From positions 196,519-260,518 of the forward strand of contig PJEW03000013.1 of assembly GCA_002900995.3 (NCBI GenBank): DNA of 64,000 bases. Direction: 5' to 3'. The DNA is from Ganoderma boninense. Taxonomy: Eukaryota > Basidiomycota > Agaricomycetes > Polyporales > Polyporaceae. The translations under genes were made by a program, and so were the position numbers. Below, piece by piece: positions 1 through 10,224 of this stretch (position 1 is its first letter; the number at the start of each line of letters is the position of its first letter). Under the pieces are notes generated by a model that searched no databases, had not been told where the DNA came from, and saw only the letters and a program-made list of their open reading frames with translations.

Positions 1-2181
1 ATGAACTCGCATTAGTCTCAGGTCCTTTTCGTTCGAGTCATACCAAATACAGTACCTTGCGAGTCCTAGGTTGTGGATGCGTTCTTGGACGTCTCAGCCT
101 TCTTCACATTCACACCGGACTTCGTCTTGGTCGCGGCCCGGGTGCAATAGGTATTCTTCGTCGTAGTGGCCTGAGCATTGCGTTTTTTCCCACTGCCAGT
201 GTTCGCCGCAGTCTTGCTTGCGGTAACCTTAGCATCGAGTTGGACTCATTCTTCAATGTCACTACAGAGAACACGACCACGAAACGATTTAACGCGATCT
301 TACCTCCTTCGCAACAGCACGATCGGCAAGACTCGTGGTTTTGGGCGGGAGCTGAATGCGCCCTAAGGGCCCTGCGTATACGAGGTTAATTTGGCAAGCA
401 TCGTGAAATATGGAGGAGCAAGAAATGCACCCTTCGGCAGAACGAAGACACCTTTCTTGGTGCCGCGTGCGATGGCTCTGCTAAGCTGGGAAATTTGAGC
501 TTTGCCAATTTCTAGCCCGTACGCGTCTTTGACAAATCTTTCAGGAAGACCGAGTCAGAAATAAACAGAGAGAGATGCAGCCCAGAGACGTACTTCTTGA
601 TCTGATGGCGCGAGACACCTGACGGGGCATCCTGCTCGTACGTGGTGATACATCCCTGGGTGCGCCAGAACTTCTGTCAGAATCAATCCAACGCGTTGAG
701 AAAGACAAACGAGTCGCTGCAAGTCAGGTTACCAACCGAACAGCCGATCTCGAGAAAAGGGAATGAGGCTCTAGGCCTTTTCGCTTCTGTCGCACAGGCG
801 GACCACATGCACCCCATCGCGTCCCAGGCGCGAACGGCAAAGGATAATAGTAGAAGGCGCCATTAAGGTCTATTCTGACCAACCTTGATCATATCTACCC
901 AAGGAGGATGGGGAGGGATGGCCCGGGGGGAAACCTTTCTGGTGCTAGCCGGATCGGCGACGAATGTCTCCTTCGCGATAGTCATCATTTCGCGAACAAA
1001 CTGCAGACGGCTCAAGACAGTGGGTAGACGAGGGCGGATGTAGCACTGAGGAAAGGAGGCGGGGACTGTGGTGGGCCTGAGTGAAGAGAGGACGTCCGGA
1101 CTCCGAAGCCCATCCACTCGGAGGGGAAAGAGAGAGAAAGGCTTCGGGAAGATGGGATGGGATGAAACCAAATATTGGACGCGACTCGCGTTGAATCTCG
1201 CTCCCGGATCTGCCGGCTCATTCTATCTCTCAGCGCTCGCTGATCGACATACTGATGTCCATTGAGTCCTCGTGGCCGCGGACGGTGTCTGTCCGTCCCT
1301 CCGACGCCAACAGGTTCACCCTCTTCTCCCGCCCTTCGTTAGTAACTCCTATACAAACCCTGTCATGGGCATGCAACAGCTGTTGTATAGCTTTCGAAGT
1401 ATACATGTCGTTCGGCATCGTACCATGGTCCTCACCGCCAAGCATGGAAGCGAGAACGACACTCTTCGATGCTTCCTCGGAAGACTCCTCGGCTGTGGTC
1501 GGAGGGGGGAAATCGCGCCGACAGCTTCATGTCCTGCCTTCTGATACACAGAGCCTCGAAATCGACTCGGCTTTGGATCGAGAAAATCGGTAAACCTCCT
1601 GGACAGCGTCCTCCACGTCGTCCAAATAGTCCCCGGCGCGCCTGGAGATTAACACGCTAGTCGGGCTGGTCGGTTCACTTCCTGGGGGATCTACGGGAGT
1701 TCTAACAACAGACGAAGCTTTGTAGGGCGTTTCAGTAACGGGAATAATGGAGAGGAGACTCGGAGAACTTCTGAGAACTTATTGGATGGACCGACTACGC
1801 GGTGACTCGGCGAAGGGTTAAATCGACTCAGGGAAGAACGATGTATTCGGTGCTGTGCGATGTGCGGAAATAATCTGAATTTCTATACTGGAGTGCAAGG
1901 AGCCGATGGACGAACTGTATCTCGTGCGACACATGGTACCAGTATGATGCGAACTAGTTTACGACAGGATACACAGAAGGCAAACGCCGACAAAGTAAAG
2001 CGAGACAAACGCGCGACAGTATGGATGACATTGAAGAACCTATACATGCACCAGTTTCAACCAAGGCAGATAATCTCTCGTCTTTAGTTACTGATGTTCA
2101 TTGCTGTGGCTTACTCTGTTTCAAGTCTCGACCTTCCACCTTACTTCCACCTTCACAGTGGCGTTTGCTTTCTTGGCCCAG
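1..2181. other. no supportable gene
   Basis: Open frames here are short, overlap on both strands and show no recognisable domain or splice-linked coding. Two degenerate copies of a short phrase ending TTAGTTACTGATGTTCAT occur at about 2083-2100 and 4002-4020, one on each side of the gene that follows. I see no RNA gene. Confidence 0.5.
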
Positions 2182-3897
2182 GGCGGCACTACCGATGATG
2201 ACCACGACGTTGATCCTGGATCCTTCCATCGCATCCACTACGAGGCGAACAGGCCCACGGATAGGGCTTGGCGCCTTCAACTGAGCAACCACTATCTTCA
2301 GTTGGTCATGGATATGGTAAGTAGTCTGTTCTCATGCGATCCGCTCGTGCTTAACTGCAATTTGATACTAGCTTACTTGGCTCGACCGCCTCTCTGGCGG
2401 CGCGACAGTCATGATCCACACTCCTGCGACTCGTATGCCCGAGACCTGGCCCGTCCCAGAGGAGGCGCAACTCGATGTATTCCTGCCTATCGTCCTTCCT
2501 CGTGAGCAAAGCGATCTTCGCGCTGTATTTGCCTGCTTGGTCCAGTACTTCGCAGAGTACGTCGCGCCTCCTGCTATGGTTCGTTGGGATCGAGCGAAGG
2601 GTCTTGGACAGGGTGGTCCGTTCTACAATCCCAACCTTCAGAGAGTGGCCTCCGGCCATGCAGACGGGCAGGCCCTCATTCCGCACTCCGTTAACCCCCA
2701 GCACATATTTTACGGGCGCCGACCAGGCGTTCTCGAGCACCTCATCACTATGGAAGGGATCGTCCACCCTCCTCCGCCCTCCGATCCTACCCCGATGTCC
2801 TCTGTTCCGACACCGCCCGTTCCAACGCAACCCATCCTGACGACGCCTGCCCGGACGCCGTCCATTCCGCCACAGGAGGGCGAGTCGCAGTCGACAGGGC
2901 CTCGCGAGCGTGAGATCAAATACGTTTATCCGCCCGATGAACCTCCGAGCCTCGAAGACCTCGACGACCCGTGGAACAAGGACGATGTCGCGGAGTGGAG
3001 GGATGTAGCTGTACCCGCTTCGGGGTCGTTCGACTCGGCGTCGCTGCGCGAGGCCGAGTCGCGACTGGAAATTGAGTCACGGCACGAGGTCGAACGCATT
3101 GCAAACCAGCTAGCCACCGTGCTTCTGAACAGGATGAAGCAACTCGAGCGCGCTGGTGAACGCCGGGATATTGAGATCCACAATCTCCGCTGCCGTCTTG
3201 GAGATGAGCTCGGTAGGTTTGAGTTCGAGTGCTGCAGCTGTGGACGCGGTTAACAATTCCTTTAGGCCCAAACCCAGAGGACGAGGACGATAACAACATC
3301 TCAGTCGGTTGTTCCCCTCGCCCTTCTCAAGGTGGTCCGATTCTCGAGGCTGGACTCCAGGTGGACGGCAAAGGCAATTTTCCTGCTCAAGCTTCTCCCC
3401 GAAATGCCTCGTCGTTCGTGTCGTCTCCCATTCCCTGCGGATCTCCCCCGTTGCAGATCTCCCCCACGCGTGAGTTGCCCTCTTCTCGGACTACTCCTCT
3501 TCGCGACCTGGCAACGCCCTTCTTATCCTCCAACTCACATACCGCCGCTGGTCGGATGCATGTCGCTGGTAGTAGGACAGTTCCTCAGCCCTCCCGCTCC
3601 TTGACCCCATCTTCATCCTGCGAATCTCGGGCAATGGACTCCTCGCCGACCTTGCACGAAACGCCGAGCCCGCCTCGCGATAGTTCTGGCGCGGTTGTCC
3701 CGTTCGGCCCCTCCACCGCCAAAGTTGTGGCGTCCCACAATCTACCGGGATCCACTCACAAGTGTCTCTGCAGTGTATTCCAGGAGTACAGTCGTGTTGA
3801 TTGGGCTTTGGGCTTAATCCAATGTCTTCCCAGCGTCTCTGATGCTGTTGTAGACCAACTCGCGGAAGCGATGCGTCGGGACTGCTCGTTGGCTTGA
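2182..3897 (+). CDS. hypothetical protein, three exons, 5' end unresolved
   Basis: Not recognised. Three exons join in one frame: about 2182-2316, 2372-3212 and 3266-3897. The introns, 2317-2371 (55 nt) and 3213-3265 (53 nt), have GTAAGT/TAG and GTAGGT/TAG ends in phases 0 and 1, so the splices are well supported. The second exon encodes a compact N-terminal region (W-L-D-R-L-S-G-G, then R-M-P-E-T-W-P-V-P) with regularly spaced hydrophobics. It passes into a Pro/Ser/Thr-rich linker and a basic/acidic heptad-like stretch that could be a coiled coil, ending near residue 325. The third exon is Ser/Pro-rich and closes with a short hydrophobic segment before TGA. The start codon lies upstream: the acceptor-like CAG at 2179-2181 suggests another small exon. 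A DNA-binding or scaffold role would be pure guesswork. Confidence 0.55.
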
Positions 3898-5324
3898 GCG
3901 GGACGTCGACCTCTTTCTTGTAGTCTCTAGTATGAGTCCGCAGTGCTGTCATATCGCCTCCATGTATCAGGGACTTCAGTCAGGTCGGTTAATCTTTCGC
4001 CTTTAGTTACTGATGTTCATAGTTCATCTTCTCCAGTAAGGGAGAAGCGCCCGACGGTTAACATTCTAACTTCCGGGAGTAACTTGCACATGCCAAAAGT
4101 TAATTTCTTGACTTGTACTCACTTTTGTAGTGGGGGAAAGCGAGTGCAAGTTAGTTTGTCAACGTGCGCTCAAGTTCACGGAATCTCGCGTGTACGACCC
4201 GAATGTATGACTTACTGCAACGGACGGTTAACATTCTAACTTCCGGGAGTAACTTGCACATGCCAAAAGTTAATTGTAAGTCATACATTCGGGTGCGACG
4301 GATATATAATTGCTTCACCGCGCATAATCCCTATACTTCCATCGTGGGCTGACTACGGTTACACGATGACAGCCATGCCAGTCCTGTCGCCCACTCGTAG
4401 GGTGCTGCCGCGACCGGTCAAGTACAGCGACCTGTTGGACAAACTTGATTCAAGAGTGCAACCTGGAATTCCTGAAAGCTCGATGAAACTGCTGTTCATT
4501 AGGCGCAAGAAATGTAACAAAGTAACCACCAGACGCGCATTCTTGCATCATGTTTGCTGGTAGTGCAGTAGTGCTTGTAATACTTCGCATTGGACGCGAA
4601 CAGACTTCTATCTTGCAATTGAGAAGCAATGGAAAGTGTACGGTCGATCTCAATGCGTATGCTGTATCGCAATGGCGCAATGAATCTCGAATCTCGTGAC
4701 CCTGGCGAACCTGCGGAACAATATATAATCTCAAAGGGTCAATACATATTCACATCAACCGTGAAAAGGTATCCATACCAACTCTTGAAACAAGCCGCGC
4801 CGCGTCGATAAATACATCGGGCGAGCCAAACGGGATTATCGCCTCCGTAATTCTGAACCGACAAGACATCCGAGGTACAAAACGTATGTCACCAGTCAAG
4901 AGACATCAGGGATGGGTTATAAGCAGCTTCGTGCGGTGATGTGGGGCATTCAGACGTATTGATGGGCCGACAGATATAACAAAGAAATGAGCATGACCGG
5001 AAGTATGCATTAACTTGTATTTGCACCACCGCACTCCCGAGCAAATCTCACGATACGTGGGCGGAAAACTACGTGCAAGGCTAAAATCAGCGATATCAAC
5101 TGAAGCCTGCCCGAAAGTTGCTTAGCCTACCGCCCAGCAACTTCAACATGTCGGTAAGCGCCAACCGTGGTGAGACAAGCGTCCGAGTCACAGCAAATCA
5201 CGCTCTTCCCTCGCGAGTGCCCGGCCAGGCGGAGGTGAACTGTCAGGACAAGAATATATAGCAGATAGGGCGCACCTGGTTTGCTCAATTGATCTTAGGT
5301 GCGTACCCGGGCCGCTCCGTCACC
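3898..5324. other. intergenic stretch with small repeats, no gene
   Basis: No coding sequence is supportable. The left part holds the direct and inverted repeats annotated at 4053-4294. A TATA-like run (GGATATATAAT) follows at about 4300-4310 and another (GAATATATAG) at about 5252-5261; neither leads to a convincing ORF. Confidence 0.45.
4053..4294. repeat. 53-bp direct repeat pair with a 19-bp perfect inverted repeat
   Basis: The 53-bp sequence at 4053-4105 recurs exactly at 4223-4275 (170-bp period). The second copy is the loop of a perfect 19-bp inverted repeat (4197-4215 with 4276-4294), giving a potential 98-nt hairpin. Downstream of the first copy is a weaker inverted pair (4080-4089 with 4144-4153, and 4109-4122 with 4137-4150, two mismatches). 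It resembles a small non-autonomous element or a decayed tandem unit. No ORF of note crosses it. Confidence 0.8.
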
Positions 5325-6228
5325 TCATGCCGATTGGCTGGGTAAAGCGGTCTCTACGTTACGCTGGGGTCGGGATGCCGAAGCTAGCAGCCCAAAGCAA
5401 GATAGACACTCATTAGCGAGCGAGAACAAAGTGTTAAGAAACGAGTTGACCTCAGATTTGAGCTTCTCAAGCTTGCTCCTTCTCACCCGGTGATGCAGGT
5501 CCACCTCCTTATCCAACCGTCCACGCTTGACCCGCTCTTGGTCATCCACGCGTGATCTTGAGACAGCACGCTTCTGAGATGCAGACGAAGAGGCTGCCAG
5601 ATACGGCTGGGAAGATGACGATGCCGCGGGTGTAGGATAGGGCTTCATTTCCTCGCCGAATTTGCGCAAACGCGCCATGACATCAGGTCACGCGGAGGAG
5701 AGCTTTGACATGAGGGTCTTCTGCTCTTCGGTCTACCGCTCTAGCAGCTTCCGCTGCAGCAGACGACGGCACAGAAACATTACGAGAAGCAGGTGGCGCA
5801 GAGGTGACGGGGACTTGGAGAGCAGGAGAACCTTCGTGCATCGAATGGCGGAACGACTGACTTCCCCAGTGCCGCGACAATGTTCGCAGACGTTGCAAGC
5901 GTGTGGCCCTTCCTGAGACTGTGCCAGAAGGCGGTTGCTGAAGACTGCCTCCTCAAACTTCTGGGCCATATGCGCATCCCCGCAGAGCGGGACGACAAGA
6001 CGGTTCTCCTGAAGATTCCAGAAGACAAGCTGTTGCTCGGTGCGGTGAACGACTGGTCGCAAGTGTCGCCGTTGACGCCGCGAGCGAAAAGGCTTTGGTC
6101 CGTTTCACGAACCACGACGACACGAGGAAGAGAGCCAGCATATCCGCCATCGCAAACTCGCCCGAATGCCCGAATATTGGGTGACGGCCGACTACCTCGT
6201 TGACTCGGTGTACTGACCGCATCGTCAT
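5325..6228 (-). pseudogene. broken coding remnant, family not recognised
   Basis: Protein-like sequence on the minus strand switches frame several times. One frame (about 6228-6075) reads as a hydrophobic helix-rich piece. A second (about 6070-5860) contains a C-x2-C-x2-C-like cluster (ACNVCEHC) after a W/L/V-rich stretch. A third (about 5850-5685) is Ala/Ser/Pro-rich. The last (5678-5325) is basic, with a heptad-like stretch that could form a coiled coil. The pieces are consecutive and same-strand, so they probably come from one gene that has lost its frame. I found no splice signals that join them cleanly. It could be a fragment of one of the large Cys-rich proteins common in basidiomycete subtelomeres, but that is a guess. 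Confidence 0.3.
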
Positions 6229-8331
6229 AGCCTAAAACCACCCCGCAACGAAGGCGCGTGAGGACGTTAGGCTGCGTGCCATCATGCACGGTCAGATGCT
6301 GAACCCATCGTCAGCCACTCCATCCGCTGGTATCCGGCTTCGCCTCCTCGTGGTGCATGTGAGAGTCCATATCGTCCTTGTGCGATTCTGCCGCAGAGCT
6401 GCTGACCCCGTCGACGGTGCATGAGACAGGATCGACAACGCCGCCTGTCCGCGAGCCATGACATCTGCACGGGGCCGATCGTGGCGATGCGTGTGCACTT
6501 AGCAAATCCCTTGAGTGAGATTAACGAGTGTTAGCATCAGACGAAACGCGCGGGGCACAGCTAGCGTACGAGTCCTCACCTGCTCAGCAACCGCACGGCC
6601 CCGGGACGACACAGGGGTGTCGCTGCCGTCCGTTGTATCAACCGACTCGACCTGCCCGGTCGTCTGTTGCACGCACACGCACAAGTACTTGTCAGTCCAT
6701 ATCCATCCCACAAGCTACATGACTTATGCGTGCCAACAGGAACTGGTACACACCTTGTGCCAGTCATGTACGGCCTGGAGAGTGTTCGCAGAAAGCGCCT
6801 TTCACCGAGAGCTTCTCCGGCCGATTGTTGAGCCTCATGTTCGCTCGTGGTGGGTCACTTCGCATGGTATCATGGTGAAAGGAACGGGAGCCACCCCGCC
6901 CGCGGCCACGTTACAGGCGACAGGTTGAACGCCCATACGCAGGCGGGGCGTCAGAGCCGAGAGGCGTGCTTCTGCGCGAAGCGACAGATCTATCGGAGAG
7001 ATAGGGACAATGAGTGAAATACGGATGAATCCCTGTAATTGGCCTTCGCTCATCACGTCGATCTAGGAGACGACTCTGCATCTCGCTCACAGGTTCTGCA
7101 AGGAGAGTCAGCCTCGAGCGACATGACCACGTCACAAACTCATCGGGCGCACCATCTTGGGGGCCAATGGACCGAGGCAAGGACTTAGGAGCAGAAGGAG
7201 GGCCTGAACGGAAATTCATGGAGAAGAGCCGTTTCTACACTGCCTCTAGATGTCAGCCGGAAGGTGAAATTGACGGTTGTATCGCCCCACAGGACTTACC
7301 TCAGTTTGCTTCATGCGTAAATCTACAGGCACAAACGTCACAACTCCAGTCCCCACGGTTGTTTGTCTCAGTCCTCCTCGACCATCCCGCCTCCAACGCG
7401 ACAAGTGGACCGGCGAGGGTGGTGATTGCCGTTGCTGGGACCGGATGCCAGCTAGAGTCGAACTGGAGGTGGATCCGAGGAGAGGAATGGTCTCAGTCTC
7501 AGTTCCGCAGACAGAAAGAGGCTTGGCGCGGCGCGGGCCCGTATGGGGTAAACCAACCCAGGCGTACCTGGCTTATCCCGCGCTGCTTCTTTTCGAACGA
7601 AGGAATATGCAAGGTTGAACGAAAAGAAGGGAGATACTCACGGAAGCGTTGCAGTCGACAGCATCGACATAATAGACATAACAATTTGTTCATCGCAAGC
7701 ATAGCAATAGGGCCGAACAAAGAACCTCGTCCCATGCTGACCACCGAATGCGTCCCATGCTGACCTCCGAATGTGTGTGTCGATCGTGGCGCTGCGCGCA
7801 CCCGGGATTGGGTCAACCAACCCAGGCGCACCTGGCTCGTCCCACAAGAGAACACAGCAAGCATACGAAGGCTCTGAGCCTGCGACTAAGAGCCGGTTCG
7901 CCTTCACAGACAATGCCTCATTATCATACGAGCCGACAACGAGAGGCGAAAACGGTGTTCAGATTCTTTGTGAGGAGCTATTCAGTGATTCTGATATCGG
8001 ACGGAGACATGGGAACATACACACCTCTCGTCTTGCTCTCATCACTCTGCCGGATGTTCACCCCTCCCCACCCCCCCCCGGCCGTAAAACTTCCCGTTTG
8101 CGGGCTAAAGGGGATGTCCTGGGTTCAGTGGCGTCCTCCAGCCTGTGAAAGACACGTCAATCAGCAGCGATATAGCATGCAGTAGAGGTACATACAAATA
8201 ATCGGCCGGAAATCAGCAGCTTGATTGCCCACGTGTCTACATGGGCAGCGAGGGAGCTTCCGGTGGATGACTGCTGCTGTTACTGCCTCTCGTTGCTGAT
8301 GCAGTTCAGGCTGGAAGATGCCATGAATTGA
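6229..8331. other. no supportable gene; two short repeats
   Basis: Frames on both strands are short and mutually overlapping. A 23-bp unit is tandemly doubled with one mismatch at 7728-7773. A 34-bp phrase with the core CAACCCAGGCG is present at 7546-7579 and again at 7810-7843 with a few changes. A C11 homopolymer-like run lies near 8070. Confidence 0.45.
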
Positions 8332-8431
8332 NNNNNNNNNNNNNNNNNNNNNNNNNNNNNNNNNNNNNNNNNNNNNNNNNNNNNNNNNNNNNNNNNNNNN
8401 NNNNNNNNNNNNNNNNNNNNNNNNNNNNNNN
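8332..8431. other. assembly gap, 100 N
   Basis: Exactly 100 unknown bases, a conventional scaffold-join length rather than a measured distance. Telomere repeats start at the first base on its right side. Confidence 0.98.
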
Positions 8432-8461
8432 AACCCTAACCCTAACCCTAACCCTAACCCT
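8432..8461 (+). repeat. telomere repeat, five AACCCT units
   Basis: Thirty bases of uninterrupted AACCCT abut the gap. Read left to right this is the C-rich strand, the orientation expected at a left chromosome end, so contig 2 appears to start at a telomere. Six bases (CTGATG) separate it from the LTR copy. Confidence 0.95.
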
Positions 8462-8467
8462 CTGATG

Positions 8468-9030
8468 TCGCAGCTGAGCTGGCGGGCGTCCGAGCGTACT
8501 CGGATAGGTGGCGTGCGAGAGACGGAGATAAACCGGATGGGAACCGTCCGCGCTTGCAGAGGTCAGCTGGAGGCCGCGCTTGCGGTAGGATGTGGGTCGC
8601 GCTTGCGTGGTCTATGAGTCGAATACCGAGAGCAATAGATTCGGGTTTGGGATACAGGGAGCGTGTGTGCAAGACGGGAGAGAGTGAGCGGAAGCTGGGG
8701 CCAAAACTTCGGCGAACCCAGCGGGTATCTAAGTGCGGAACCACGGATAATACCTAAAGAGGGATATGTCAAGAATGTCAGCACGGCATTGTCCGGGGTG
8801 ACCACTCAAGGCTCGGGGGACCACGGAAGAGAAGGCGGAAGGACACAAATGAGGCATCGGGAAGATAACACCCAGATACGGAACATGAATGCGGGGCAGA
8901 CGGAAGAGCGAGAAGAAGGAGCGGTACGGAATGAGCGGTATGGACGGCCAGGACGCATAAGGCGCCGGCCCGGGCAACGGTGCGGCACGTATGCACACGG
9001 TATACGAGTGTCGTATTCGACACTACCACA
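8468..9030 (-). repeat. truncated LTR next to telomere (copy 1 of a 563-bp repeat)
   Basis: These 563 bases recur at 31066-31628 with two differences that I can see (near 8505 and 9015). Read on the minus strand the unit starts TGTGGTAGTGTCGA, a usual LTR start. It lies 110 bp downstream of the last ORF of the minus-strand retroelement, as a 3' LTR would. The other copy continues for roughly another 100 bp before its gag leader, so this copy seems to have lost its 3' end where telomere repeats begin. ORFs within it are shadows. Confidence 0.7.
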
Positions 9031-9139
9031 GAGGGCCAAACGAAAGAGACGTCGACCTCGACGTCGAAGGACATTGTAATAAGTAAATATCTATAAGTAA
9101 AATGTCAGCGTAGTAAGATCAAATAACGGTATATCCGAG

Positions 9140-10093
9140 TCAAAACCCAGCCATGAGCCAACCCCACCCGTTGTCGTCGGCATCGTACCTCCAATCGGTT
9201 AGGACGACACCTGAACCGAGGATCGCCTCGCGAAGCTCCAAGGGCGAATGTTCATACAAGCTGCGCTGTTCATCAAGCCAGCTCCCCATCGCAATCAGAC
9301 GGAGGCGCCGCACTGGCACAATGAGCTCCAGATCAGGCCACCAGCGCCCGGTGTTGCGCTCGAGCTCGTAGATGAACGTCGATGTCGGCACTCGCATGAG
9401 GTACCACTCTGGTTCGGAGAGGTGCTGCGGGGGATGGTCGAGATCGAGGTTGATGACATGTTGCATGAGGTCGCGGTAAGAGCCCCGTGTAACTGGTAGG
9501 CCGGTAGCAGCATGCCGCAGGGGAAGGTCAGGTGGCAAGACATGAGGGAATGGCCTGAAAAGGGCGCAAGCGTCGCGGAAATAAGAACGGTTGAAGGGAT
9601 ATCCATCTTGAGGGTAGCGCGAAGGGCAATACGAGGGGTCGAGGGTGCCGCAGGTGATTTCTGACCAGCGGAGATGGATGTCTGCAACGTAGACACGCGC
9701 AACAATGCAGACGTCGTTGTCGATGAACTCGTGGCCCTCTGCGAGACCAGCGATGGAGACGGGTCGAGTAAAGAGGGAAGGGAAGGAGTAATAGCGGGAT
9801 GCTGGAAGACGAGATCGGGGTCGACAGGGTGATCGTGCTCATGGTATAGCCAATCGTCCATCCTCGCGAACATGGGGCGAACCTCGAGGAATCCGTGACA
9901 TCGTTGGAGGCCGGTGCGAGGTTCGCGTGCGTTGCTGAAGACGGTGGAGGCATATGCACGATCCTGCTCGGAGGCGAAGAAGGAGCAAGAGGTGCTACAC
10001 CCCGAAGACGGAAAGGACGCGGTCGAGGTGGAGCGTGGGGTCAAACTCGATCCCGTCGATGGGCCAGAAGGGCAAAGGAGCGACGGGGGGCAT
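9140..10093 (-). pseudogene. accessory ORF downstream of Gypsy pol (element X ORF3), two frameshifts
   Basis: A continuous protein-like reading is obtained from ATG 10093 through three frames. Frame one ends in VFG just before a C4 run (10000-10003 on plus). Frame two carries C-H-G-F-L-E-V-R-P and a W-L-Y-H-E-H-D-H motif. Frame three, entered near 9790, runs to the stop at 9140 and is rich in Trp/Tyr/Asp. No GT-AG intron of usable size explains either switch, so one-base indels are more likely. It starts about 130 bp after the pol stop on the same strand and is followed by an LTR, so I infer it is the third ORF of the element. The function is unknown. It has no obvious signal peptide or membrane segment, so the env-like position does not imply an envelope protein. 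Confidence 0.5.
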
Positions 10094-10224
10094 ACCTCGA
10101 CGGTCGGGCGAGGGGCGCAGAGGTGCGTGGAGGCAGAAAGTGGGAAGTGTGGGGAGGGAGACAGACACGGCGGGTATAAGTGCGCGGGGACATCCTAGTC
10201 CGAACCAGGCACGGCGGACATGTT

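Noticed and set aside
8454..9079. ORFs of 70-138 codons inside the 563-bp repeat, duplicated at 31.0-31.7 kb
   Set aside because: They are identical between copies only because the LTR is duplicated, overlap in many frames on both strands and have no domain.
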